Positions 1 to 6,967 of a DNA stretch of 9,803 bases are shown here, one piece after another. The notes under the pieces are model-generated. The model made no database searches. It was not told the DNA's origin and saw only the letters and a program-made list of their open reading frames with translations. The translations under genes and the position numbers were made by a program. Location of the stretch: the NCBI GenBank assembly GCA_965371945.1, contig CBDVAK010000123.1, positions 1-9,803 on the forward strand, given 5' to 3'. Origin of the DNA: CBDVAK01 sp965371945. Lineage in GTDB: Bacteria; Pseudomonadota; Gammaproteobacteria; Competibacterales; JAHEDQ01. The stretch's first letter is position 1; each line of letters starts with the position of its first letter.

Positions 1-178
1 GGACCGATGATGATGCTCGATGTCATCGTTCATGCTCCAATGAATCAGACGATGCGACTACGAGGCTGTCCGAGAAGAGCGGACCATCTAGAGCTGCAAT
101 CCCGGGCGGATCGCTGCCATCGTCCCCAAAGTAGGCCCGGCAGTCTATCATCAGGAATCAACAGAGAGGGTGATTGCC
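1..178. other. Upstream region of putA, no convincing gene
   Basis: I see no complete gene here. Open frames on the plus strand give low-complexity, Arg/Ser-rich translations with no recognisable motif. On the minus strand, ATG codons at 26 and 33 would start genes running off the left edge. The one at 26 has GGAG (complement of 35-38) eight bases upstream and would read MTSSIIIG before the edge. That could be the start of a gene divergent from putA, a common place for a regulator, but eight codons cannot identify it. A small inverted repeat, GTCCG-7 nt-CGGAC, lies at 68-84; its significance is unknown. No clear -35/-10 pair was found. Confidence 0.4.
165..169 (+). promoter_or_regulatory. Ribosome binding site of putA
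   Basis: AGAGG at 165-169 lies nine bases before the ATG at 179, which is good Shine-Dalgarno spacing. An in-frame GTG at 170 abuts this purine run and so cannot use it. The site therefore decides for ATG 179 over the three-codon-longer GTG start. Confidence 0.7.
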
Positions 179-3100
179 ATGTTGTTTGAGCAGCCGTTGC
201 CAGACCAGGGACCGCTACGGGCGGCGATTCGCAGCGCCTACCGTATGGATGAAACCGCTTGTGTCGAGCAGCGTCTGCACCAGGCGTTGGTAGCTCCGGA
301 GGCACAGCAGCGAATCCAGGCTCGTGCCAGGGAACTGGTTGAAGCAGTCCGCGCCAAGGGTCCCCCCAGCGGTGGCATCGATGCCTTTATGCACGAATAT
401 CAGCTTTCCAGTCGCGAAGGGGTGGTACTGATGTGCCTGGCCGAGGCGCTGTTGCGGGTACCCGATGCGGATACCGCGGATCGTTTGATCTCCGACAAGC
501 TGGGTGCTGCCAATTGGGCCGCCCACCTGGGCGGTTCCGATTCCGCCTTTGTCAATGCCTCGACCTGGGCGCTGATGCTTACCGGCCGCGTGCTAAGCCT
601 CCATGAGGGTGGTGAAGGAGACTGGCGACGGGTGATGAAGCGTCTGGTATCGCGCTCCGGCGAGCCCCTGATCCGCCAGGCCGTGCGCCAGGCGATGCGA
701 ATTCTGGGGCGCCAGTTCGTTACCGGCCGTACCATAGAGGAAGCTCTGTCGCGGGCCACTGAAGCCGAGCAGCACGGCTATAGCTACTCCTATGACATGC
801 TGGGCGAGGCGGCTTGCACCCGGGATGATGCCGAACGCTATTTCCATGACTATTGCCATGCCATCGAGGCAATTGGCGGCGCTGCCTCGATGCGCGGTCC
901 GGTGGCCGAGGCGGGCATCTCGGTCAAGCTCTCGGCCCTGCATCCCCGTTACGAGTTTGCCAAGCGCCTTCGCCTTGCCGGCGAACTGGTGCCGAGACTG
1001 CGCGAGCTGTGTCTGCTGGCCATGCAGGCGGGCATCGGGCTCACCGTGGATGCCGAGGAGGCCGATCGTCTCGAACCCTCGCTGGATGTCATCGAAGCCG
1101 TGTCCGGTGATGCCGCGTTGTCCGGTTGGCAGGGGTTGGGTGTGGCCTTGCAGGCCTATCAGCAGAGGGCCATGCCGGTGATAGACTGGTTGCAGGACCT
1201 GGCTGAGCGGCATCAGCGGCGGCTGATGGTGCGGCTGGTCAAGGGCGCTTACTGGGATACCGAGATCAAGGCCAGCCAGGTCGCCGGGCTGGCGGGGTAT
1301 CCGGTATTTACCCGCAAGGCGTCCACCGACGTGTCCTTTCTGGCCTGTGCCCGGCGATTGCTGGCCGCGCCCGAGGCGTTCTTCCCGGCATTCGCCACCC
1401 ACAATGCACACACGATCGCCGCGGTGCAGGAAATGGCTGGTGATCGCGAGTTCGAGTTCCAGCGCCTGCACGGCATGGGCGAGGAACTGTACCGACAGGT
1501 GCGTGAACAGGGACGCCCCGCCTGCCGCATCTACGCACCCGTGGGCAGCCACCAGGAATTGCTCGCCTATCTGGTCAGGCGGCTGCTGGAGAACGGTGCC
1601 AACACCTCGTTCGTCAATCGCATGGTGGAGCGGGGCATGCCGGTTGAAGACCTGATCGCCGATCCATTGGCGGAGACGGCGCGTCTGCAGACCAAACCCC
1701 ATCCCAGAATACCGTTGCCGGTCGACCTGTATGGCAGTCAGCGTCGCAATTCGCGTGGCACCGATCTCAGCGATCTGGACACTCTGTTGCCGTTGACAGC
1801 ACGGATGGAGCTGGCCGATCAGCAACGCTGGCGGGCGCAGCCGCTGGTCGATGGTGTCGCCATCAGCGGGCCTGGACACGACATATGCAATCCCGCGGAT
1901 ACCACCCGCGTGGTGGGTGAATGTGTCGAGGCGGACGCAGCCCTGGTGGCCCGTGGCATGAGTGTGGCGGTGCGGGCGCAACCGGGCTGGGACGCGCAGC
2001 CGGCATCGGCAAGGGCGGAGATACTCGAACGCTGCGCGGATCTCTATCAGCGCCATGCCGCGGAGTTGATGGCGCTGGCGATACGGGAGGCTGGCAAGAC
2101 TCTGATGGACGCAGTCGCTGAGCTACGCGAGGCGGTGGATTTTCTGCGCTACTACGCGTTGCAGGCACGGGCGGGATTTGCCGGACCGCAGCTTTTGCAA
2201 GGCCCCACCGGTGAGCGCAACGAGTTGTCGTTGCACGGGCGCGGCGTATTCGTGTGTATCAGCCCCTGGAACTTTCCGCTGGCGATATTCACCGGCCAGG
2301 TGGCGGCGGCACTGGCGGCCGGCAATGCGGTGCTCGCCAAGCCGGCGGAACAGACCCCGCTGATCGCCTGTCGCGCGGTACAACTGATGCATCGGGCCGG
2401 TGTACCCGGTGGCGTACTGCAGCTGTTACCCGGCAGCGGGAGCAAGGTTGGCGCCGCATTGACCGCGCACCCCGAAATCGCCGGTGTGGCCTTTACCGGT
2501 TCCACCGAGACCGCGCGTCTGATCAACCGTGCGCTGGCTGCTCGCGATGCACCCATCGTTCCTCTGATTGCGGAAACCGGTGGCCAGAACGCGATGCTGG
2601 TGGACTCCACCGCGTTACCCGAACAGGTGGTGCGCGATGTACTGGCCTCGGCTTTTCAAAGTGCCGGTCAGCGTTGCTCGGCGCTACGGGTTCTGTTCGT
2701 CCAGGATGACGTTGCGGAGCGCACCGTGCGGATGCTTGCCGGCGCCATGGCGGAACTGTCGGTAGGGGACCCGGCGCTGTTGGCCACCGACGTCGGGCCG
2801 GTGATCGATGAGCAGGCCTTGCAGATGTTGCAGGCCCATGCCGCCCGCATGGATCGTGAGGCGCGATCGATTTTCACCGTGCCGTTGCCAGAGAATTGCC
2901 GCGCCGGCAGGTTCTTCGCGCCGCGAGCCTACGAGATCGAGGATATCGGCATGCTGGAGCGTGAGATATTCGGTCCTGTACTCCACATCGTGCGTTATCC
3001 CGCCAGTGGGCTGGATGCGGTGCTGGACGCCATCAATGCCACCGGCTACGGGCTGACGCTGGGTGTCCACAGTCGTATCGACGCCACCGTCGACTATATC

Positions 3101-3316
3101 CACGCCCGGGTGCGGGTCGGCAACACCTATGTGAACCGCAACCAGATCGGTGCTGTGGTCGGTGTGCAGCCGTTCGGCGGCGAAGGCTTGTCCGGAACCG
3201 GGCCCAAAGCGGGTGGACCACAGTATCTGCACCGATTTGCGACCGAGCGCTCGCTCAGCGTCGATACCACCGCCGCCGGCGGCAATGCTGCTTTGATGGC
3301 AATGAGTGACCGCTGA
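179..3316 (+). CDS. putA: Bifunctional proline dehydrogenase / L-glutamate-gamma-semialdehyde dehydrogenase PutA
   Basis: PutA oxidises proline to P5C with an FAD domain, then hydrolysed P5C (glutamate semialdehyde) to glutamate with an NAD domain, channelling the intermediate. It acts at the inner face of the membrane, passing electrons to quinone. In the 1045-residue product, the PRODH barrel shows RLVKGAYWD (352-360), FATHNAHT (405-412), LHGMGEELY (about 430-438) and RRLLENGANTSFVNR (467-481), which binds FAD and substrate. The aldehyde dehydrogenase half shows ISPWNFPL (694-701), FTGSTE (772-777), ETGGQN (799-804), catalytic Cys833 in SAGQRCSALR, and the C-terminal PFGGEGLSGTG (998-1008). 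At about 1045 residues it is the short PutA type. There is no N-terminal ribbon-helix-helix DNA-binding segment as in the roughly 1320-residue enteric protein, so it should not repress its own gene. The start is ATG 179, chosen from the ribosome site. It converges on the glycosyltransferase gene, with 11 bp between stops. Confidence 0.97.
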   Translation: MLFEQPLPDQGPLRAAIRSAYRMDETACVEQRLHQALVAPEAQQRIQARARELVEAVRAKGPPSGGIDAFMHEYQLSSREGVVLMCLAEALLRVPDADTADRLISDKLGAANWAAHLGGSDSAFVNASTWALMLTGRVLSLHEGGEGDWRRVMKRLVSRSGEPLIRQAVRQAMRILGRQFVTGRTIEEALSRATEAEQHGYSYSYDMLGEAACTRDDAERYFHDYCHAIEAIGGAASMRGPVAEAGISVKLSALHPRYEFAKRLRLAGELVPRLRELCLLAMQAGIGLTVDAEEADRLEPSLDVIEAVSGDAALSGWQGLGVALQAYQQRAMPVIDWLQDLAERHQRRLMVRLVKGAYWDTEIKASQVAGLAGYPVFTRKASTDVSFLACARRLLAAPEAFFPAFATHNAHTIAAVQEMAGDREFEFQRLHGMGEELYRQVREQGRPACRIYAPVGSHQELLAYLVRRLLENGANTSFVNRMVERGMPVEDLIADPLAETARLQTKPHPRIPLPVDLYGSQRRNSRGTDLSDLDTLLPLTARMELADQQRWRAQPLVDGVAISGPGHDICNPADTTRVVGECVEADAALVARGMSVAVRAQPGWDAQPASARAEILERCADLYQRHAAELMALAIREAGKTLMDAVAELREAVDFLRYYALQARAGFAGPQLLQGPTGERNELSLHGRGVFVCISPWNFPLAIFTGQVAAALAAGNAVLAKPAEQTPLIACRAVQLMHRAGVPGGVLQLLPGSGSKVGAALTAHPEIAGVAFTGSTETARLINRALAARDAPIVPLIAETGGQNAMLVDSTALPEQVVRDVLASAFQSAGQRCSALRVLFVQDDVAERTVRMLAGAMAELSVGDPALLATDVGPVIDEQALQMLQAHAARMDREARSIFTVPLPENCRAGRFFAPRAYEIEDIGMLEREIFGPVLHIVRYPASGLDAVLDAINATGYGLTLGVHSRIDATVDYIHARVRVGNTYVNRNQIGAVVGVQPFGGEGLSGTGPKAGGPQYLHRFATERSLSVDTTAAGGNAALMAMSDR

Positions 3317-3327
3317 GGCGATTCGGG

Positions 3328-4329
3328 TCAGGCCGTCATCACGAAATCGATGCCTTCGCGTTTGCCCGCAGATTGCAGGAAGGCACGAATTCTGGCGCGC
3401 GCACCACGGCTCCCGACCGCACCCAGGATCAGCGCATCGCGAATGTTCGCAGCCTCACTGTCGGGCCACACCGGCAGACCGCGCTTGCGCCCGCCGATCT
3501 TGCGCGGGTCGATGTCGATGAATCCGAGCACCCGGGCGCCCGCGGCACGTAGCTGGTCGCACAGCGCAGCGCCGGTCGGTGCCGCGCCCCAGATCACGGC
3601 CTCGCGGTCGCGCAGCAGCGTCCGTGACAGCCAGTGGGCACGGACGGCCATGAAAGCGCGCAGGTCGTAGCGGCAATCATTGCGTGACAATCTGCCATCG
3701 TGATCTCTCCAGCGCAGCAGTATCGGTTCGGGTTTGGCCATCGGCACACCCTGACTCCAGGCTCGCAACCACAGATCGTAGTCCTCAGGCCAGGGCCGTT
3801 GCCGGTAGCCCCCGAGGCGGTGAAACAACTGGCTGCGTATCATTACGGTGGGATGGGGCAGTGGGCTCTCGACAAAAATCTCGCGGTGTATGTCCTGTGG
3901 CGACACCAGTGAGTTGACCCAGCGCTGGTAGTGGCTGTAGCCGGTCCCGCTGGCGCCGTCGTCGCGAAAGATCTCGACCCGGGCAGCGACAATTCCCAGC
4001 CCGGGGCGTCGATCGAACAGCGCCAGTTGCTGTTCCAGCCGTTGCGGCAGGGCGATGTCGTCGCCGTCCATGCGGGCCAGAAACGGGGCCTGCGCGATGG
4101 CCGCGGCTTTGGTGAGGCTGGCAACGATACCCCGGTGGGGCTGCCGGTGGATCAGCAGCCGCGGATCGTGCGGCAGGTCCTGCGTTGCGCTGTCGCTGGA
4201 GCCATCGTCGATCAGGATCAGTTCCAGATTGCCGAGGCTCTGGTTCAGTATGCTTTCCACCGCGGGGCGCAGATAGCGGCCGCCATTGTGCACCGGCATC
4301 AATACGGACACGATCGGATTGGTGCTCAT
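3328..4329 (-). CDS. Family 2 glycosyltransferase with C-terminal Rossmann-like domain
   Basis: This 333-residue protein probably transfers a sugar from a nucleotide-sugar to a glycan or lipid acceptor in the cytoplasm; donor and acceptor cannot be told from sequence. The GT-A fold is clear: VSVLMPVHNGG (7-17), DDGSSD (41-46) for nucleotide binding, ARMDGDD (85-91) as the metal-binding DxD region, and WPEDYDLWLR (180-189) as the acceptor-side ED motif. After the catalytic domain, residues about 240-333 form a second unit beginning VIWGAAPTGAAL (245-256), a glycine-rich nucleotide-binding-like loop. GFIDIDPRKIG (269-279) follows, resembling NAD-binding or PglD-like folds. There is no transmembrane segment or signal peptide. 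It starts 63 bp from the divergent TIR-FHA gene, and no strong ribosome site is seen before the ATG. No other polysaccharide genes lie nearby, so it is an isolated glycosyltransferase. The first domain is secure; the nature of the second is inferred. Confidence 0.9.
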   Translation of the reverse strand: MSTNPIVSVLMPVHNGGRYLRPAVESILNQSLGNLELILIDDGSSDSATQDLPHDPRLLIHRQPHRGIVASLTKAAAIAQAPFLARMDGDDIALPQRLEQQLALFDRRPGLGIVAARVEIFRDDGASGTGYSHYQRWVNSLVSPQDIHREIFVESPLPHPTVMIRSQLFHRLGGYRQRPWPEDYDLWLRAWSQGVPMAKPEPILLRWRDHDGRLSRNDCRYDLRAFMAVRAHWLSRTLLRDREAVIWGAAPTGAALCDQLRAAGARVLGFIDIDPRKIGGRKRGLPVWPDSEAANIRDALILGAVGSRGARARIRAFLQSAGKREGIDFVMTA

Positions 4330-4392
4330 GCTTCGTTATATACCCGTCGCACTGCGGTAAAGTGGCATCATGCAGGCAAGGTAACAGTGTCG
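4330..4392. promoter_or_regulatory. Divergent promoter gap between glycosyltransferase and TIR-FHA genes
   Basis: Only 63 bp separate the two divergent start codons, so promoters for both genes must lie here or inside the opposite gene. An AT-rich patch GTTATATA (4335-4342) is the only good -10-like stretch. On the minus strand it reads TATATAAC, just upstream of the glycosyltransferase start, giving a very short leader if used. On the plus strand AAGG (4378-4381) is a weak ribosome site for the TIR-FHA gene. No confident -35/-10 pair or operator was found. Confidence 0.35.
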
Positions 4393-5136
4393 ATGAAAGA
4401 GATCTTTATCAGCTACTCCCGGCAGGATCAGGAACCGGTCGGCAGGCTCAGGGACCACCTTGAGGGGCTCGACTACGGTGTATTTCTGGATCAGGACGAT
4501 ATTCGCGCCGGCCGACTCTGGCGCGCCCAGATCGTGCAGGCCATCGAAGACTGCAGCCTGTACCTGATCGTGTTGTCTGAAAACTCGTTGCACTCCGACA
4601 ACGTGCGCCGCGAGCTCGATCTGGCGCGTCAGAAGAACAAGTCCATATTGCCGGTATTTCTGGTCGAGCAGCTCGCCCTGACCAGAGATATGGAGTATCA
4701 GCTGGTGGGATTGCAGAGGCTGCCATTCGAGGTGATGTTTGAAGATCGTGTGCAGGGATTGCTGGAAGAATTGATGTGCGAGCCGGTGACCGCCTTCATG
4801 AGTCTGGATCAGGAGATCACCACCAGTGCGCTGGTGCATGAATCGGGTACTCGCCTGCCTTTGCTCGAGGACAGGCTGGTGATCGGGCGTGGTGCCGAGG
4901 CACAAATCAACCTCTCGCGCTGGGATCGAAACCGATTCGTCTCCAAGCAGCATGCGCAACTGCTCAACGACAAAGGGCATTGGAGCATACAGGTATGCGA
5001 ACAGAGCAAGAATCCCACCCTGGTCAACGGAGCGCTGGTGGCACCGGGTGAGGGCCGGGTGCTTGCCGATGGCGACGAGCTTGTTTTTGCCGACATCCGC
5101 TTCCGGTTCATCTGCGCTGGTGACGCAGAGCGTTGA
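4393..5136 (+). CDS. TIR domain - FHA domain protein
   Basis: This 247-residue cytoplasmic protein joins two signalling domains. Residues 1 to about 125 are a TIR domain: FISYSR (5-10), FLDQDDIRAGRLW (31-43) as the BB-loop region, and VLSENSLHSDNVRREL (60-75). In that last motif Glu74 is the likely counterpart of the catalytic Glu of TIR NAD-hydrolases. Residues about 140-240 are an FHA phosphothreonine-binding domain: GR at 165-166, SKQH (184-187) with the SxxH pair, and VNG (211-213). Bacterial TIR domains often hydrolyse NAD or make cyclic ADP-ribose signals in anti-phage defence, and FHA domains dock on phosphorylated partners. A kinase-triggered TIR effector or scaffold is therefore plausible but inferred. 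The start is ATG 4393, giving a normal TIR N-terminus; a GTG two codons upstream (4387) is possible. The frame stays open back to 3931, but that part is antisense to the glycosyltransferase. It ends 6 bp from the convergent methyltransferase gene. Confidence 0.92.
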   Translation: MKEIFISYSRQDQEPVGRLRDHLEGLDYGVFLDQDDIRAGRLWRAQIVQAIEDCSLYLIVLSENSLHSDNVRRELDLARQKNKSILPVFLVEQLALTRDMEYQLVGLQRLPFEVMFEDRVQGLLEELMCEPVTAFMSLDQEITTSALVHESGTRLPLLEDRLVIGRGAEAQINLSRWDRNRFVSKQHAQLLNDKGHWSIQVCEQSKNPTLVNGALVAPGEGRVLADGDELVFADIRFRFICAGDAER

Positions 5137-5142
5137 TGCGGG

Positions 5143-6708
5143 TCAGACGTTGGAATCGGGTACCGCGGCCTTGCGTTGTTCGATGAACTCGCACAAGGCT
5201 TCGTCGACGGCCTGGTCGAGATCCGGTCCCTGGTAGCTGTCGAGCATTTTCCGGCATAGTCGGTTGGCACGCTGGGAGGCATCCAGGCTGCCTTCCGACT
5301 CCCACTGCTCGAAGCTGTTGTTGTCAGCGACGGTGGATACACAGAATGCGTTTTCGAAGTGCTGCCGGGTGTGATCGCAGCCCAGGAAATGTTGCCCCGG
5401 ACCGACCTCGCGTATGGCTGACAGCGCCTGGCCATCTTCGCTGAGATCGACGCCGTTCAGCATCACGCCTATCATCGTCGCCTGGTCGGCATCCATGATG
5501 AACTTCTCGTAACCCATCACCAGCCCACCTTCCAGCCAGCCCGCTGTGTGCAGCATGAAGTTGACCCCGGCCATCATCGCGGCCTGCAATGTGTTGGCGG
5601 CTTCGTAGGCAGCCTGGGCGTCGGCCACCTTGGAGCCGCACAGACCACCGCCGCTGCGATAGGGCACCCCCAGTCGGCGCGACAGCGCGGCGGTGATGTA
5701 GAGCACCATGGCGGGTTCCGGGGTGCCGAAGGTGGGTGCCCCGGACTGCATCGATATGGAACTGGCGAAAGTGCCGAATACCACCGGGGCGCCGGGTCGC
5801 ACCAACTGCGTGTAGGCCATCCCGGCCAGGGCCTCGGCGAGTATCTGCGCGCAGGTTCCTGCTACTGTCACCGGCGACATGGCGCCGGCCAGTATAAACG
5901 GTGAGATCACCGTGGCCTGGTTGTGCTGAGCATAGACTCTGGCCGCGCCGAGCATGGTGGCGTCGAAGGTCAGTGGCGAATTTGCGTTGATGAGGTTGAT
6001 GGTGACGGTGCGTTCGCGGCCCGTGTCGGGGTCGACAAACTGATCGCCGAACAGGAGCCGGCACATCTCCACGGTGTCGGCAGCACGTTCCGGCGCGGTC
6101 ACCGAACCCATGAACGGCTTGTCGCTGTAGCGCATGTGGCTGTAGACCATATCGAGGTGACGTTTGTTGACCGGCAGATCCACCGGTTCGCACACTGTAC
6201 CGCCCGAATGGTGCAGTCCCGGTGACAGCCAGGCCAGCTTTACGAAGTTGCGAAAGTCCTCGATGGTGGCATAGCGCCGGCCCTGCTCCAGGTCGCGTAC
6301 GAACGGCGGCCCGTAGGCGGGCACCAGCACTGTGTGTTTGCCGCCGATCCTGACGCTGCGCGCGGGGTTGCGGGCGTGCTGGGTAAATTCGGCCGGAGCC
6401 GTGGCCTGTATCAGTGACCGGCACAGGCCACGCGGGAAGCGTACGCGTTCGCCTTCGATACTGGCACCTGCTTCGCGCCAGGACTCCAGCGCTTCGGGGT
6501 CATCACGGAAATCGATGCCGATCTCTTCAAGAATGAGGTCGGCGTTGTTCTCGATCAATGCCAGGCCTTCTTCGCCCAGCAGTTCGAACACCGGGATGCG
6601 CCGGGTGATGTAGGGAACACTCCGCACCGTGGAGGAGCTGCGGGCCGCCCGCTTTGCTTCACGACCGCTGCCACGGCGACCGCGTCTGCGGGTCTCCCGC
6701 TCAGTCAT
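5143..6708 (-). CDS. MttB-family (COG5598) methyltransferase, non-pyrrolysine type
   Basis: This is a relative of trimethylamine:corrinoid methyltransferase. Family members move a methyl group from a quaternary or tertiary amine to the Co(I) of a corrinoid protein. The frame has no internal UAG, so it lacks the pyrrolysine of true MttB and belongs with homologues such as MtgB (glycine betaine) or MtpB (proline betaine); the substrate is unknown. Visible family features, numbered from ATG 6723, are a basic N-terminus, VPAYGPPFVRD (134-144), HHSGGTVCEP (171-180), NANSPLTFD (246-254), SGAPTFGTPEP (327-337), GGGLCGSKVADAQAAYE (358-374) near the region where Pyl sits in MttB, and LHTAGWLEGGLVMGYEKF (391-408). 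The full frame is 526 residues, slightly over the usual 480-520. The ATG at 6708 is preferred because GGAG (6718-6721) lies nine bases before it; ATG 6723 gives five more residues. No corrinoid protein or reactivase gene is in the window. It is divergent from the flavoprotein gene. Confidence 0.92.
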   Translation of the reverse strand: MTERETRRRGRRGSGREAKRAARSSSTVRSVPYITRRIPVFELLGEEGLALIENNADLILEEIGIDFRDDPEALESWREAGASIEGERVRFPRGLCRSLIQATAPAEFTQHARNPARSVRIGGKHTVLVPAYGPPFVRDLEQGRRYATIEDFRNFVKLAWLSPGLHHSGGTVCEPVDLPVNKRHLDMVYSHMRYSDKPFMGSVTAPERAADTVEMCRLLFGDQFVDPDTGRERTVTINLINANSPLTFDATMLGAARVYAQHNQATVISPFILAGAMSPVTVAGTCAQILAEALAGMAYTQLVRPGAPVVFGTFASSISMQSGAPTFGTPEPAMVLYITAALSRRLGVPYRSGGGLCGSKVADAQAAYEAANTLQAAMMAGVNFMLHTAGWLEGGLVMGYEKFIMDADQATMIGVMLNGVDLSEDGQALSAIREVGPGQHFLGCDHTRQHFENAFCVSTVADNNSFEQWESEGSLDASQRANRLCRKMLDSYQGPDLDQAVDEALCEFIEQRKAAVPDSNV

Positions 6709-6717
6709 CTCGATGGT

Positions 6718-6721
6718 CTCC
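6718..6721 (-). promoter_or_regulatory. Probable ribosome binding site of the MttB-family gene
   Basis: On the minus strand GGAG occupies 6721 down to 6718, nine bases before ATG 6708. It overlaps the first codons of the longer reading from ATG 6723, which has no comparable site in front of it. This favours the shorter start but does not prove it. Confidence 0.45.
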
Positions 6722-6794
6722 ATAGCTCGCTATCGATGGTCCGCGCAGTATCCGGTTACCCTGCGACAGCCATTGATCAGGCCGCGACCCGTCC

Positions 6795-6832
6795 TTGTGC
6801 GTGTGCGCCCTGGCCATGGCGCACACGCACAA
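6795..6832. promoter_or_regulatory. 38-bp near-perfect dyad between divergent genes (candidate operator)
   Basis: The left arm TTGTGCGTGTGCGCC (6795-6809) is the exact reverse complement of the right arm GGCGCACACGCACAA (6818-6832). Between them, TGGCCA (6811-6816) is itself a palindrome, so the whole 38 bp is symmetric except for one central C/T pair (6810/6817). It lies near the middle of the roughly 245-bp gap between the divergent methyltransferase and flavoprotein genes, the classic site for an operator controlling both. The arms alternate purine and pyrimidine, so Z-DNA or cruciform behaviour is also conceivable. No T-run follows on either strand, arguing against an intrinsic terminator. 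The symmetry is observed; the operator role is inferred. Confidence 0.6.
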
Positions 6833-6926
6833 ACTGTCGTCGCATCGAGGTTCCGTCGCTTTCCCTGGCTGTGCCTACACTCGCTGCAGGACTGCAATCA
6901 CGTCACGATTCAGAACGCATGATACG

Positions 6927-6946
6927 ACCGTGTTCGTGGACACGGT
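6927..6946. promoter_or_regulatory. Second dyad upstream of the flavoprotein gene
   Basis: ACCGTGT (6927-6933) and ACACGGT (6940-6946) form a perfect 7-bp inverted repeat around six bases. It ends 21 bp before the flavoprotein ATG and eight bases before its ribosome site. It could be a repressor half-site pair or a small hairpin in the leader RNA. It differs in sequence from the larger dyad at 6795-6832, so it is not a second copy of the same site. Confidence 0.4.
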
Positions 6947-6954
6947 GAACTCCC

Positions 6955-6959
6955 GGGAG
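6955..6959 (+). promoter_or_regulatory. Ribosome binding site of the DAO-GcvT flavoprotein gene
   Basis: GGGAG at 6955-6959 lies eight bases before ATG 6968. It is a strong, well-spaced Shine-Dalgarno match and fixes the start of the flavoprotein. Confidence 0.75.
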
Positions 6960-6967
6960 CCGGAATT

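Noticed and set aside
7..189. 60-codon open frame at the left edge
   Set aside because: The translation looks random, it overlaps the putA start, and no ribosome site precedes its ATG codons.
593..2056. 487-codon open frame on the minus strand
   Set aside because: It lies wholly inside putA on the opposite strand, its translation shows no family motif, and long antisense frames are expected in GC-rich genes.
3931..4392. 154-codon N-terminal extension of the TIR-FHA frame
   Set aside because: It is antisense to the glycosyltransferase coding region and has no domain, whereas ATG 4393 gives a canonical TIR start.
5143..6708. Pyrrolysine in the MttB homologue
   Set aside because: The frame is continuous with no internal UAG; it is the non-pyrrolysine type.
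6722..6733. ATAGC-TC-GCTAT inverted repeat at the longer methyltransferase start
   Set aside because: Five-base arms are too short to distinguish from chance, though an overlap with the ATG at 6723 was noted.
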